Shown: positions 44,922-53,730 of the stretch, piece by piece
Numbering within the stretch: the first letter of the stretch is position 1
Layout: each line of letters opens with the position of its first letter
NCBI RefSeq assembly: GCF_022496765.1
Contig: NZ_VANV01000003.1
Span: 24,001 to 88,000, forward strand
DNA from: Acidaminobacter sp. JC074
GTDB taxonomy: Bacteria; Bacillota; Clostridia; Peptostreptococcales; Acidaminobacteraceae
Direction: 5' to 3'
Length of the DNA stretch: 64,000 bases
The notes under the pieces: generated by a model
What the model was told of the DNA's origin: nothing
Databases searched by the model: none
Seen by the model: the letters and a program-made list of their open reading frames with translations, nothing else
Made by a program: the position numbers and the translations under genes

Positions 44922-44930
44922 TGGTATAAT
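44922..44930 (+). promoter_or_regulatory. Extended -10 promoter of nadD operon (predicted)
   Basis: TGG-TATAAT extended -10 at 44922-44930, with no good -35; it lies directly after the yhbY terminator, 30 bases before nadD. Confidence 0.6.
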
Positions 44931-44959
44931 AGATTCAATTAGAATTATAGGAGGCAAGC

Positions 44960-45574
44960 ATGAAAATCGGTTTGATGGGTGGTTCTTTTGACCCAATTCA
45001 TAATGGACATCTTGTATTAGCGGAACAAGTTAGAACGAGATTTCAAATGGATAAAATTATATTTATTCCATCTGGAAATCCACCACATAAAGAAACAATG
45101 GCCTCAAAAGAGGATCGTTACAATATGACAAAGTTAGCCATTGAAGACAATGAATACTTTGAAATATCAAGAATAGAGTTAGATCAAGATCACAAGACTT
45201 ATACCATAGATACTGTAAAGAGACTACAAGCTATGTATGGAGATTCTGTTGAGGTATTCTTCATTACTGGTGCAGATATGATGATAGACTTACCATCATG
45301 GAAGAACTTTGATGAACTTGTAACCATTTGCAAGTTTATAGGTTCAACACGTCCGGGTGTGGATTATACAGAGTTATCTGACCAAATAGATGCACTTGTT
45401 AGAGATTATAAAGCGGATATTACCATTACACAGGTACCGGCCCTTGCCATCTCATCAACGGACATTAGAAGAAGAATCAAGTACAATTTAAGTATCAGAT
45501 ACTTGTTGCCGAGAACAACTGAAGATTATATTTACACGCATAATCTTTACTGTGATAGAAGAACAATATTATGA
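44960..45574 (+). CDS. nadD: Nicotinate-nucleotide adenylyltransferase
   Basis: A 204-residue enzyme making deamido-NAD+ from nicotinate mononucleotide and ATP. The nucleotidyltransferase motif G-x-F-D-P-x-H-x-G-H is intact in 'GLMGGSFDPIHNGHLVLAEQ', and the C-terminal 'ISSTDIRRRI' corresponds to the second ATP-binding motif. 'FITGADMMIDLPSWKNFDEL' is the family middle block. It has a TAGGAGG ribosome site. The end overlaps yqeK by four bases. Confidence 0.96.
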   Translation: MKIGLMGGSFDPIHNGHLVLAEQVRTRFQMDKIIFIPSGNPPHKETMASKEDRYNMTKLAIEDNEYFEISRIELDQDHKTYTIDTVKRLQAMYGDSVEVFFITGADMMIDLPSWKNFDELVTICKFIGSTRPGVDYTELSDQIDALVRDYKADITITQVPALAISSTDIRRRIKYNLSIRYLLPRTTEDYIYTHNLYCDRRTIL

Positions 45575-46128
45575 TAGATAAAATAAGAGAAGATGTAAAA
45601 AATCATTTGAAACCATCAAGGTACAGACATACATTAGGTGTCTGTAAGTTGGCGGTTTCTTTAGCGAAATGGTATAAGATTGATTTGGTTCAAGCTGAAA
45701 CAGCAGCCCTCTTACATGATTATGCCAAGTATGCAAGTGACTTAGATATACTTGACACTTATAAAAAACATGGCAGGCCCATCTCGAATGTGATCAGAAA
45801 CCACCCTAATTTAGGTCATGGTTTTGTATCTGCTGTCATCTCAAAGGATAAGTATCAAGTCTCAGACCAGGTTTATGAAGCGATTTTAAACCATACCTTT
45901 GGAAGGCCTGGTATGTCCATGTTAGAAAAGATTATTTACTTAGCTGATTCTTTAGAAGAAGGACGTTCATATGAAGGGATTGATGAGGTCCGGTCACTTC
46001 TTTACAAAGATTTAAATAAAGCACTTCTTAAGACGTGTGAAAATACCTTGCTATATGAATTAAAAAGGGGTAATATGATACACGAACAAACAATATTAAT
46101 GCGAAATGATTTATTGGAGGCGAAGTAA
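45571..46128 (+). CDS. yqeK: HD-domain phosphohydrolase YqeK
   Basis: A 185-residue HD-domain protein; family members are symmetrical bis(5'-nucleosyl)-tetraphosphatases. Metal ligands are in 'RYRHTLGVCKLAVSLAKWYK' (H) and 'AALLHDYAKYASDLD' (H-D), with 'NHPNLGHGFVSAVI' and 'EAILNHTFGRPGM' later. It overlaps nadD and abuts the antiporter gene (TAATG), so translation is coupled throughout. Confidence 0.93.
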   Translation: MIDKIREDVKNHLKPSRYRHTLGVCKLAVSLAKWYKIDLVQAETAALLHDYAKYASDLDILDTYKKHGRPISNVIRNHPNLGHGFVSAVISKDKYQVSDQVYEAILNHTFGRPGMSMLEKIIYLADSLEEGRSYEGIDEVRSLLYKDLNKALLKTCENTLLYELKRGNMIHEQTILMRNDLLEAK

Positions 46129-47126
46129 TGGACATAGTAGTATATCTTTTATTTGCATTGGGTTTGGTGTTGATCATTAAAGGTGGAGATTGGTTTGTAG
46201 ATTCTGCTGTTTGGATTGCAGAAGTAACGGGTATACCATCGATAATTATTGGTGCAACCATCGTAAGTATAGCAACAACGCTACCTGAATTAATTGTATC
46301 TGTAACAGCAAACTTACAAGGATCATCAGAAATGGCAATTGGTAATGCCATTGGATCGATCATCTGTAACATAGGTTTGATTTCATCACTGGGTTATATT
46401 TTATTAAAGAATAAGATTAAAAAGAGTCTTTTTTTAAGAAAAAGTTTGATTATGATAGGCGCATTAGTTGTCTTTACGCTCTTTTCTTTGGACCTGACTT
46501 TCTCTCATTTAGAAGCTGGGATTGTTTTACTCTTTATTGTGCTTTACCTTTACTACAACATTAAGGGCTCTAAGGAATCGGATGAAGAGTATACTTTTGA
46601 TAAAAACACATTAACAGTAAAGATGATTTCAAAGAACATCATGATGTTTGTCGCTGGTGCGGGTGGTATTATTCTTGGTGCTTCACTACTTGTAGACAAT
46701 GGTCAAATTATTGCCAAGCAGTTAGGGGTTCCAGAGGCGATTATCTCTCTGACACTGATTGCTTTAGGGACATCATTACCTGAGCTTACCACTATGATTT
46801 CTTCGATTAAAAAAGGCAATCAAGATATCGGTTTAGGTAACATCATTGGTGCAAATATTTTAAACGTTGCTTTGATCTTAACGTCATCTTCTTTAATTTC
46901 AAGTAATGGTTTGCCTATTATGAAATATGATTTTTCTTTATTTGGTAAGTCATTTGTAGGTTTTCCAAATACACTCTTTATAGATGTGCCTTTTGCACTT
47001 CTACTTATGGTATTATTTGCTGTACCGACATATTTCAAGGGTGAAACAAAAAAGTGGCAAGGGTTTGCAATGCTTACGACATACGTACTTTATCTAGTAT
47101 TACGTGTAAGTACGGGTATTTCATAG
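46128..47126 (+). CDS. Calcium/sodium antiporter (CaCA family)
   Basis: A 332-residue cation exchanger with ten TM helices in two inverted halves. Each half has the alpha-repeat: 'GATIVSIATTLPELIVSVTA' with 'AIGNAIGSIICNIGL' in the first, and 'TLIALGTSLPELTTMISSIK' with 'GLGNIIGANILNVAL' in the second. These hold the E-P and N-x-x-G-S/A ion-binding residues, as in YrbG and NCX_Mj. It would extrude Ca2+ using the Na+ or H+ gradient; the Na+ gradient could come from Rnf. Many clostridia have a LytR-CpsA-Psr gene here instead. It overlaps yqeK by one base. Confidence 0.92.
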   Translation: MDIVVYLLFALGLVLIIKGGDWFVDSAVWIAEVTGIPSIIIGATIVSIATTLPELIVSVTANLQGSSEMAIGNAIGSIICNIGLISSLGYILLKNKIKKSLFLRKSLIMIGALVVFTLFSLDLTFSHLEAGIVLLFIVLYLYYNIKGSKESDEEYTFDKNTLTVKMISKNIMMFVAGAGGIILGASLLVDNGQIIAKQLGVPEAIISLTLIALGTSLPELTTMISSIKKGNQDIGLGNIIGANILNVALILTSSSLISSNGLPIMKYDFSLFGKSFVGFPNTLFIDVPFALLLMVLFAVPTYFKGETKKWQGFAMLTTYVLYLVLRVSTGIS

Positions 47127-47135
47127 GAGGAATAA

Positions 47136-47489
47136 ATGGATAACAAATCACTTAGTTTAGAAGTTTTTAAAGCTTTAGACGACAAGAAAGCTCATGACAT
47201 CAAGGTCTTAGATGTAAAGGGGATTACAAGCGTTGCTGACTACTTTGTAATTGCAACAGGTACATCTACAAAACATGCATCATCACTGGCAGAGTCTGTA
47301 GAAGAAGCTTTAGGTGAGATTGGTTTGAATGTCTCTCATAAAGAGGGCTATAGAACGGGTGAATGGATCCTTCTTGACTATCTAGATGTTGTTGTTCATG
47401 TCTTTACCAATGAAACAAGAGAGTTTTATAAATTAGAAAAAATGTGGAAAGATGCTGAAATTCTTGAAGTTTCTGTTGACACATACTAA
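47136..47489 (+). CDS. rsfS: Ribosome silencing factor RsfS
   Basis: A 117-residue RsfS/YbeB/Iojap protein that binds L14 and blocks subunit joining during starvation. The family blocks 'VADYFVIATGTSTKHASSLA' and 'EWILLDYLDVVVHVFTNETR' with 'EFYKLEKMWKDAE' are intact. It has a TAGGAGG site and is the last gene before the leuS T-box, whose promoter -35 lies inside its 3' end. Confidence 0.95.
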   Translation: MDNKSLSLEVFKALDDKKAHDIKVLDVKGITSVADYFVIATGTSTKHASSLAESVEEALGEIGLNVSHKEGYRTGEWILLDYLDVVVHVFTNETREFYKLEKMWKDAEILEVSVDTY

Positions 47490-47504
47490 TTATCATAATA
47501 AAAT
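47476..47504 (+). promoter_or_regulatory. Promoter of the leuS T-box transcript
   Basis: TTGACA at 47476-47481 (inside the end of rsfS), a 17-base spacer, and TAAAAT at 47499-47504. The predicted start is near 47511. Confidence 0.8.
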
Positions 47505-47510
47505 AGGTTA

Positions 47511-47731
47511 ATAATAAAGAATTTCCTTTAAGGAGTAGTAGAAGTCGCATTTCAGAGAACTGATGGATGGTGTGAATCAGTATAGATTTTGAACTTGCCT
47601 TAGTATGTATAGGAATAGGTTAGTTACCGTTAAAGAACTGAGAGAGGACATTTGTCAATTAGGGTGGTACCGCGGAAAGTTTCGTCCCTAGTCGTTAAGT
47701 GTCCGTTTTTGTTTTTTGTAAGGGAGGAAAA
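47511..47731 (+). ncRNA. T-box leader controlling leuS, atypical 3' end
   Basis: It contains the T-box core GGTGGTACCGCGG (from 47663) with an antiterminator closed by AGGG (47661-47664) and CCCT (47686-47689). Upstream are GGAGTAG, a Stem I with AGAGAAC and a distal hairpin CTGAT/ATCAG, and a plausible leucine specifier CTT at 47594-47596 after GAA. Unlike valS, no segment complementary to CGTCC precedes the T-rich run. Instead TTTCGTCCCT (47680-47689) can pair with the leuS ribosome site AGGGAGGAAA (47721-47730) with one mismatch, suggesting translational control. A weaker GGACATTTG/TTAAGTGTCC stem before the T run could be a terminator. Confidence 0.88.
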
Positions 47732-50140
47732 ATGGAGTACAATCATTCAAAAGTAGAAAAGAAGTGGCAAGATATCTGGGATGAAAAAGGTAGCTTCTAT
47801 GCCACAGAATCAACGGACAAAGAAAAGTTTTACGCATTAGTAGAGTTTCCTTATCCATCAGGACAAGGTCTTCACGTAGGTCATCCAAGACCCTATACAG
47901 CGCTAGACATCGTTGCTAGAAAAAGAAGATTAGAAGGTTACAATGTGCTTTATCCAATGGGATGGGATGCCTTTGGTTTACCAACTGAAAACTATGCTAT
48001 CAAAAATAAGATTCATCCAGCTGTTGTAACAAAGAACAACATTGCTAGATTTAAGGCTCAGTTAAAGTCATTAGGTATGTCTTTTGACTGGTCAAGAGAA
48101 ATAAACACAACAGATCCTGATTACTACAAGTGGACTCAATGGATCTTTATCCAGTTATTTAACAAGGGTCTTGCGTATAAAAAAGAGTTTCCAATCAACT
48201 GGTGTCCATCTTGTAAAGTTGGTTTAGCTAATGAAGAAGTTGTTGGCGGTGGTTGTGAGAGATGTGGTTCAGTGGTTGAGCAAAAGGTTAAGAACCAATG
48301 GATGCTTAAAATTACTGAGTACGCAGAAAGACTGATCAACGATTTAGATTTGGTTGATTACATTGAAAGAGTAAAGATTCAGCAGAAAAACTGGATTGGA
48401 CGTTCTGAAGGTGCAGAAGTTGATTTCCATATCAAAGGGTCAGATGATATATTTAGAGTATTTACAACTAGACCTGACACGCTTTATGGTGCAACTTATA
48501 TGGTTATGTCACCAGAACATCCATACATTGAAAAATATGCTGATCAAATAGAAAATATGGATGAGCTTTTACAGTACAGATCTGATGCTGCTAAAAAATC
48601 AGAGTTTGAAAGAACTGAGCTTGTAAAAGATAAAACAGGTGTTGAAGTTAAAGGTTTTGTTGCCATTAACCCTGTGACTAAAAAAGAGATTCCAGTATGG
48701 ATTTCAGATTATGTTATGATGAGCTATGGTACAGGTGCTATTATGGCGGTACCAGGTCATGATACAAGAGACTGGGAATTTGCTAAGAAGTTTGACTTAC
48801 CAATCGTAGAGGTTGTTTCAGGTGGTAATGTAGATGAAGCGGCTTATACAGACAATGCTGATGGTGTTTTAGTGAACTCTGAAATGATCAATGGTCTTAA
48901 GGTTCCTGAAGCCAAAGCAAAGATTACTGATTTCTTAGTTGAAAATGGTATGGGTGAGAAGAAGGTTAACTACAAGCTTCGTGACTGGGTTTTCTCAAGA
49001 CAAAGATATTGGGGTGAGCCAATTCCACTAGTATACTGTGAAACTTGTGGTTGGGTACCTGTTAAGGAAGAGGACTTACCATTAACACTTCCTGAAGTAG
49101 ACAACTATGAGCCAACAGATAATGGTGAATCACCACTGGCTCATATCCATGACTGGGTAAATACAACATGTCCTGCATGTGGTAAAGATGCAAAAAGAGA
49201 AACGGATACAATGCCTCAATGGGCTGGTTCGTCTTGGTACTTCTTAAGATACTGTGATCCACATAACAATGAAGCATTAGCTTCTCAAGAGATGTTAGAC
49301 TACTGGGGTCCTGTAGATTGGTACAATGGTGGTATGGAGCATACAACGCTTCACTTACTTTACTCTAGATTCTGGCATAAGTTCTTATTTGATATTGGTG
49401 TGGTACCAACTGCAGAGCCTTATCAAAAGAGAACATCACATGGTATGATCTTAGGTGAAAACATGGAGAAGATGTCAAAGTCTCGTGGTAATGTTGTCAA
49501 TCCAGATGAAATCATTACTGAGTTTGGTGCAGATACACTTCGTACTTACGAAATGTTTATCGGTGACTTTGAAAAATCAGTACCATGGTCAATGAACAGC
49601 TTAAAAGGTTGTAAGCGTTTCTTAGATAGAGTATGGAAGCTTCAAGATATTGTAGAAGATGGTGATGCTTATTCAGAAGCATTAATCAAGCCACTGCACA
49701 AAACAATCAAGAAGGTTTCTGATGACTTTGAGAACCTTAAGTTTAACACAGCTATCGCTGCTTTAATGTCATTACAAAATGATATTACTAAAGTAGGTAA
49801 GTTAAATAAGGCTGAACTGAAGACATTTATTACACTTCTTAACCCTGTAGCGCCTCACCAAACGGAAGAGATGTGGGAGCAATTAGGCTTTGAGGGATTA
49901 TTAAATGAAACGACTTGGCCAACATATGAAGACAAGTACTTAGTAGACGATGAAATCGAAATTGTTCTTCAAATCAATGGTAAAGTAAGAGATAAATTAG
50001 TAATCAGCGCAACTAGTACGCGTGAAGAAATGGAAGCATTTGCAATGGCGAGTGAGAGAGTAAAAGCATTAACTGAAGGCAAGAACATTGTTAAAGTAAT
50101 ATGTGTGCCGAAGAAGCTTGTAAACATTGTAGTAAAATAA
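47732..50140 (+). CDS. leuS: Leucyl-tRNA synthetase
   Basis: An 802-residue class Ia synthetase of bacterial type. The HIGH motif is HVGH at residues 48-51 in '[20 protein letters not shown]', and KMSKS is at about 580 in '[15 protein letters not shown]'. The editing domain holds '[20 protein letters not shown]' and '[17 protein letters not shown]'. Zn-type Cys pairs occur in 'CPSCKVG' and 'CERCGS'. The start is the ATG at 47732 after AGGGAGG; a GTG 33 bases upstream is not preferred, as it lies inside the leader. Confidence 0.98.
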   Translation: MEYNHSKVEKKWQDIWDEKGSFYATESTDKEKFYALVEFPYPSGQGLHVGHPRPYTALDIVARKRRLEGYNVLYPMGWDAFGLPTENYAIKNKIHPAVVTKNNIARFKAQLKSLGMSFDWSREINTTDPDYYKWTQWIFIQLFNKGLAYKKEFPINWCPSCKVGLANEEVVGGGCERCGSVVEQKVKNQWMLKITEYAERLINDLDLVDYIERVKIQQKNWIGRSEGAEVDFHIKGSDDIFRVFTTRPDTLYGATYMVMSPEHPYIEKYADQIENMDELLQYRSDAAKKSEFERTELVKDKTGVEVKGFVAINPVTKKEIPVWISDYVMMSYGTGAIMAVPGHDTRDWEFAKKFDLPIVEVVSGGNVDEAAYTDNADGVLVNSEMINGLKVPEAKAKITDFLVENGMGEKKVNYKLRDWVFSRQRYWGEPIPLVYCETCGWVPVKEEDLPLTLPEVDNYEPTDNGESPLAHIHDWVNTTCPACGKDAKRETDTMPQWAGSSWYFLRYCDPHNNEALASQEMLDYWGPVDWYNGGMEHTTLHLLYSRFWHKFLFDIGVVPTAEPYQKRTSHGMILGENMEKMSKSRGNVVNPDEIITEFGADTLRTYEMFIGDFEKSVPWSMNSLKGCKRFLDRVWKLQDIVEDGDAYSEALIKPLHKTIKKVSDDFENLKFNTAIAALMSLQNDITKVGKLNKAELKTFITLLNPVAPHQTEEMWEQLGFEGLLNETTWPTYEDKYLVDDEIEIVLQINGKVRDKLVISATSTREEMEAFAMASERVKALTEGKNIVKVICVPKKLVNIVVK

Positions 50141-50150
50141 GGGGGCAATC

Positions 50151-50792
50151 ATGAAAAGTTCAGTACATCCTATTATCAAACGTTATGTACCTTTTGTTAA
50201 AGGAATTGCAGGAACATTTGGTAGCAATTGTGAGGTTGTTTTACATGATTTTTCTGATTTGAACCATTCTATAGTTGCCATTGAAAACGGTCATGTTACA
50301 GGTAGAGATTCTAACTCGTCTATGACAGATCATTCGCTTCAACAAGTGAAGGCTGGCAACACACAGAAAGACACGATCAATTATTCTGGTAAGGGGGCTG
50401 ATGGTAGAACCATCAAGTCCACTACCATGTTTATTCGTGACGATAATGATAAAGTTGTCGGTTGTTTATGTATAAACTTTGATGCAACAGAATTTGCTAT
50501 AGCTAAAAAGGCTTTAGCTGAACTGCTTGATTTTGGTGAGGATGCTACACCGAAGGATGAATCATCTAAAAAAATAAATGATGTTTTAAAAGAAGTTGTT
50601 CAGACGAAGATTGACGAAATAGGTAAACCTGTTGCATACTTAAATAAAGATGAAAAAGTTAAAATCGTTAATCAGTTAGACGGACAAGGTGTGTTCCTGA
50701 TTAAGGGGGCCATTGATTATGTGGCTGATATACTTTGTGTATCTCGTTATACGATTTATAACTATTTAGATGAAACTAGAGAAGATAAATAG
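50151..50792 (+). CDS. YheO-type PAS/HTH transcriptional regulator
   Basis: A 213-residue regulator. The N-terminal YheO-like PAS domain ('GSNCEVVLHDFSDLNHSIVA' and 'TTMFIRDDNDKVVGCLCINF') is followed by a C-terminal HTH_22 domain ('AIDYVADILCVSRYTIYNYL'). Related proteins such as DauR control amino-acid catabolic genes and are often beside RidA, as here. It has a GGGGGC ribosome site ten bases after leuS. It probably regulates itself and ridA, although no operator is evident. Confidence 0.88.
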   Translation: MKSSVHPIIKRYVPFVKGIAGTFGSNCEVVLHDFSDLNHSIVAIENGHVTGRDSNSSMTDHSLQQVKAGNTQKDTINYSGKGADGRTIKSTTMFIRDDNDKVVGCLCINFDATEFAIAKKALAELLDFGEDATPKDESSKKINDVLKEVVQTKIDEIGKPVAYLNKDEKVKIVNQLDGQGVFLIKGAIDYVADILCVSRYTIYNYLDETREDK

Positions 50793-50801
50793 GGGGAAAT
50801 T

Positions 50802-51185
50802 ATGTTAAAGAAAGTTCACACAGACCAAGCACCAGCTGCAGTAGGCCCATATTCACAAGCGATGATCGCTGGTGATTTCATGTATGTATCAGGTCAACTT
50901 CCAATGGATCCAGCTGTTGGCAAAATTGTTGAAGGTGGTATCGAAGAGCAAACTAGACAATGTTTAAAAAATGCTATGGCTATCTTAGAAGAAGCTGGTG
51001 TTGATTACAAGAACGTTGTTAAGACAACTGTATTCTTAAAAGACATGAACGAGTTCGCTGCTATGAACGGTGTTTATGCAGAGTTCTTTACTGATCACAA
51101 GCCTGCAAGAGCTGCAGTAGAAGTTGCTAGATTACCTTTAGATGTAAAGGTAGAAATCCAAATGTTTGTGTATGTAGGTAAGTAG
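50802..51185 (+). CDS. ridA: Reactive intermediate/imine deaminase RidA
   Basis: A 127-residue trimeric RidA/YjgF protein that hydrolyses 2-aminoacrylate and other enamine/imine intermediates from PLP enzymes. 'AVGPYSQAMIAGDFMYVSGQ' and the catalytic Arg block 'KPARAAVEVARLPLDVKVEI' are intact. GGGGGAAATT precedes the ATG. It lies nine bases after the YheO-type gene and is followed by a strong terminator. It fits an organism with active amino-acid fermentation. Confidence 0.96.
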   Translation: MLKKVHTDQAPAAVGPYSQAMIAGDFMYVSGQLPMDPAVGKIVEGGIEEQTRQCLKNAMAILEEAGVDYKNVVKTTVFLKDMNEFAAMNGVYAEFFTDHKPARAAVEVARLPLDVKVEIQMFVYVGK

Positions 51186-51195
51186 TTTTACTGTT

Positions 51196-51231
51196 AATAA
51201 CCTTATGATGACTCATAGGGTTATTTTTTTT
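51196..51231 (+). terminator. Terminator after ridA
   Basis: A 13-bp stem (one G-T pair) beginning AATAACCTTATGA, loop TGAC, followed by a T8 tract. Confidence 0.95.
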
Positions 51232-51242
51232 ATCCTTTTTTC

Positions 51243-51270
51243 TTGACATACTCGTTATATCTGTTATAGT
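51243..51270 (+). promoter_or_regulatory. Promoter of the ABC exporter operon
   Basis: TTGACA at 51243-51248, a 16-base spacer, and TATAGT at 51265-51270. The -10 is covered by the operator palindrome. Confidence 0.85.
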
Positions 51271-51290
51271 TTAAGTATAACAGATATAAC
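51254..51290. promoter_or_regulatory. Operator: perfect 15-bp inverted repeat over the ABC promoter
   Basis: Left arm 51254-51268 (GTTATATCTGTTATA), a 7-base spacer, and right arm 51276-51290 (TATAACAGATATAAC); the arms are exact reverse complements. It spans the spacer, the -10 and the start site. A diverged copy covers the GntR gene promoter at 53688-53715, so the YtrA-type GntR regulator is the likely ligand. Confidence 0.8.
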
Positions 51291-51358
51291 AAAACTGATT
51301 GGTCAAAGTATTCTGATTTAAGTATTATAATGAAATGTATTGTATAAGGAGGAAGATC

Positions 51359-52063
51359 ATGATAAGGATTTCGAATTTTACAAAGAAGTATAAAGATAAA
51401 ATAGCAGTGGATGGTTTAAATCTATCAGTTGAAGGAGGATCTATTTGTGGCTTCATAGGTCACAATGGAGCTGGAAAAACGACAACACTAAAAGCCTTGG
51501 TTGGTATCCATGACTTTGATGAAGGGGAGATATATGTGGGTGGACATTCTATTAAGACTCAGACCCTCCAAGCTAAGAGAATCATGGCTTATATACCAGA
51601 TAATCCAGATATATATGACTTTATGACAGGTATTGATTACTTAAACTTTATCTCTGATGCTTACCAGGTAAAACAAAAGCTTAGAAAAAGCCTTATTGAC
51701 AAGTATGCAGGTCTCTTTGAAATAAGTGGTGTACTAAATGATCCAATTTCTTCTTATTCTCATGGTATGAAACAAAAGCTTGTAATAATATCTGCTTTGG
51801 TTCATTCGCCACAAGTCTTGATACTAGACGAACCTTTTGTGGGACTTGACCCCAAAGCAAGCCACACCTTAAAGGAGTTGATGAAGGATATTTGTGATAA
51901 AGGCGGGGCGATTTTATTTTCAACACATGTATTAGAAGTTGCTCAAAACCTTTGTGATACCATTGCCATTATAAAAAATGGCTCATTATTAACCAGCGGC
52001 ACTACTCATGAGGTATTACAGGATAAGTCTCTGGAATCCTTATTTTTAGAGCTAACCGATTAG
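51359..52063 (+). CDS. ABC transporter ATP-binding protein
   Basis: A 234-residue exporter-type ATPase. Walker A 'GFIGHNGAGKTTTLKALVGI', signature 'SSYSHGMKQKLVIISAL' (SHGMK in place of the usual SGGQ/SGGM) and Walker B 'VLILDEPFVGLD' are present, with the switch His in 'ILFSTHVLEVAQNLCD'. The ATG at 51359 follows AAGGAGG. It pairs with the 521-residue permease ten bases on. The locus is controlled by a GntR-type operator. Substrates of such YtrA-linked exporters are often cell-wall-active compounds; here this is unproven. Confidence 0.93.
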   Translation: MIRISNFTKKYKDKIAVDGLNLSVEGGSICGFIGHNGAGKTTTLKALVGIHDFDEGEIYVGGHSIKTQTLQAKRIMAYIPDNPDIYDFMTGIDYLNFISDAYQVKQKLRKSLIDKYAGLFEISGVLNDPISSYSHGMKQKLVIISALVHSPQVLILDEPFVGLDPKASHTLKELMKDICDKGGAILFSTHVLEVAQNLCDTIAIIKNGSLLTSGTTHEVLQDKSLESLFLELTD

Positions 52064-52072
52064 GAGGACACC

Positions 52073-53638
52073 ATGCTAAAAAGTTTAATTAAAAATGAGT
52101 TTTGGCATTTACTAAATAGCCTATCTATGAGAAAAAAATCTACGAAAAGACTGATGACTATTATTTTAGGGCTGATATTATCTTTGGCCGTCTACTTAAG
52201 TGTTACTTACAGCATGATGGTGTGTGAGAGCTTTCTTAAGATAAATGCTATATCAAGTGTGCCGTTAATGATTTACTTCTCAACGTCAGTCATCATCGTT
52301 ATCTTTGGTGTTCTTTACTCTTCGGGTGTTCTATTTGACTTTAAAGATTATGATCTTCTAATGTCTTTGCCTATGAAGACTCAGACCATTGTTTGGGCCA
52401 AGTTGATCTTTATGTATCTTGCAAACTTGGTCATTACTATAGTTGTCATGGTACCTGCAGTTATTGTATGGATGTTTTATGCGAATGCAACCTTTACACA
52501 GGTTGTTCTACAACTTATGTCGCTACCACTTGTAGCTGTAATACCTATGAAAGTATCCAATCTAATCAGTTTGATGGTTTCTTATTTATCAAGGTATGTA
52601 AGACATAAGGGCGTCTTTATAACGTGTTTTACCATGGTCCTATTGGCAGCTTTTATGCTTGTATCTTCACTTTCAACACAGCTGTCTTTAGAAGGTCTTA
52701 CAAATGTTTCTTTGGCGCTTGAAAGCAAGATTCATATGTATTATCCACCGAGTATTTTGTTTTCAGGTATCGTAAAAGGGCGCTTAATTGACTTGCTTTT
52801 ATACTTTGCATCATCAGCTGTCCTAGCTTTTGTCTTTGTTTTATTGCTTACTAAAGTCTTTAAGTTGGTACACTCAGGACTGGAAAGCGTCAGATTAAGA
52901 TCCAGTAATAAAGAGGTCCTAGTCAAACATCGTTCAAGTTTTACATCTCTATTAAGAAAAGAGTTTAATGTACTGACATCTGTGCCTATCTATGCCATCA
53001 ATACCTCATTTGGTGTTTTATTAGGACTAGGCTTTAGTGTCTACATTTTATTCTTTGATGTACAGCTTAAGTTGATGCTCATAATGAATCCAACATTGAT
53101 TATCTTTATACCAATCATTATTGCCAGTGTTTTTAACATGAGTCCGACAACGACTTCAAGTGTTTCGTTAGAAGGAAAGTACTTTTGGATCGCTAAGTCT
53201 TTACCGATAGATCCTAAAGAAGTTTATATGTCGAAAGTTGTTTTTAATATTATTTTAAATGGACCAGTAGCACTTTTGGTATCTATTTGTGTCAGCTGGG
53301 TATTTAAGTTTTCTTTAACTTGGTCGCTTCTTACCATTTTATTTACCGTCTTAACTTGTATCCTATTTAGCTTTCTTGGCCTTGTATTAAATCTTAAATT
53401 TCCAAACTATGACTGGCTAAGTCCTTCTGTACCAGTCAAGCAAGGCTTACCAGTTATCTTGTCCATTCTATTTTTAGGACTCTTATTGGGCGGTTTAGGC
53501 GTGGTTGTATTTATGATAGGCGATATAAGTCTAGCAGTTCTCGTTTATATGATTGCAATGGCCTTAATGGCAATCGTGATTTTCAGCTTGTACAGCCATC
53601 TTAATAGATATGCCCATGACTACATCATAGAAGGCTAG
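52073..53638 (+). CDS. ABC transporter permease, large
   Basis: A 521-residue membrane protein with about 12 TM helices ('RLMTIILGLILSLAVYLSVT', 'STSVIIVIFGVLYSSGVLF', 'FDYDLLMSLPMKT'-like 'KDYDLLMSLPMKTQTIVWAK'). The D-x-x-L-L-x-S-L-P pattern is typical of ABC-2-type exporter permeases in Firmicutes, and it recurs later as 'AKSLPIDPKEVYMSKVVF'. It has a TAGGAGG site. It partners with the preceding ATPase. Confidence 0.88.
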   Translation: MLKSLIKNEFWHLLNSLSMRKKSTKRLMTIILGLILSLAVYLSVTYSMMVCESFLKINAISSVPLMIYFSTSVIIVIFGVLYSSGVLFDFKDYDLLMSLPMKTQTIVWAKLIFMYLANLVITIVVMVPAVIVWMFYANATFTQVVLQLMSLPLVAVIPMKVSNLISLMVSYLSRYVRHKGVFITCFTMVLLAAFMLVSSLSTQLSLEGLTNVSLALESKIHMYYPPSILFSGIVKGRLIDLLLYFASSAVLAFVFVLLLTKVFKLVHSGLESVRLRSSNKEVLVKHRSSFTSLLRKEFNVLTSVPIYAINTSFGVLLGLGFSVYILFFDVQLKLMLIMNPTLIIFIPIIIASVFNMSPTTTSSVSLEGKYFWIAKSLPIDPKEVYMSKVVFNIILNGPVALLVSICVSWVFKFSLTWSLLTILFTVLTCILFSFLGLVLNLKFPNYDWLSPSVPVKQGLPVILSILFLGLLLGGLGVVVFMIGDISLAVLVYMIAMALMAIVIFSLYSHLNRYAHDYIIEG

Positions 53639-53671
53639 TTGATGATGTTTTAAGTAAGAGATGATTTTTCC

Positions 53672-53699
53672 TTGACATAGGATATGAGTCTGTTACAGT
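53672..53699 (+). promoter_or_regulatory. Promoter of the GntR regulator gene
   Basis: TTGACA at 53672-53677, a 16-base spacer, and TACAGT at 53694-53699, the same geometry as the ABC promoter. Confidence 0.8.
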
Positions 53700-53718
53700 T
53701 AAAGTAGAACATGTATAA
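53688..53718. promoter_or_regulatory. Operator copy over the GntR promoter
   Basis: The core TCTGTTACAGTTAAAGTA (from 53689) matches the ABC operator core TCTGTTATAGTTTAAGTA with two changes, then AGAACA against TAACAG. It sits at the same place relative to -35/-10. The palindrome is less perfect than at the ABC promoter, so binding may be weaker. Confidence 0.65.
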
Positions 53719-53730
53719 CAAGGAGGGCTT

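Noticed and set aside
47699-47731. Extending leuS upstream to a GTG at 47699
   Set aside because: The extra 11 codons lie inside the T-box 3' end and overlap the strong ribosome site that serves the ATG at 47732.
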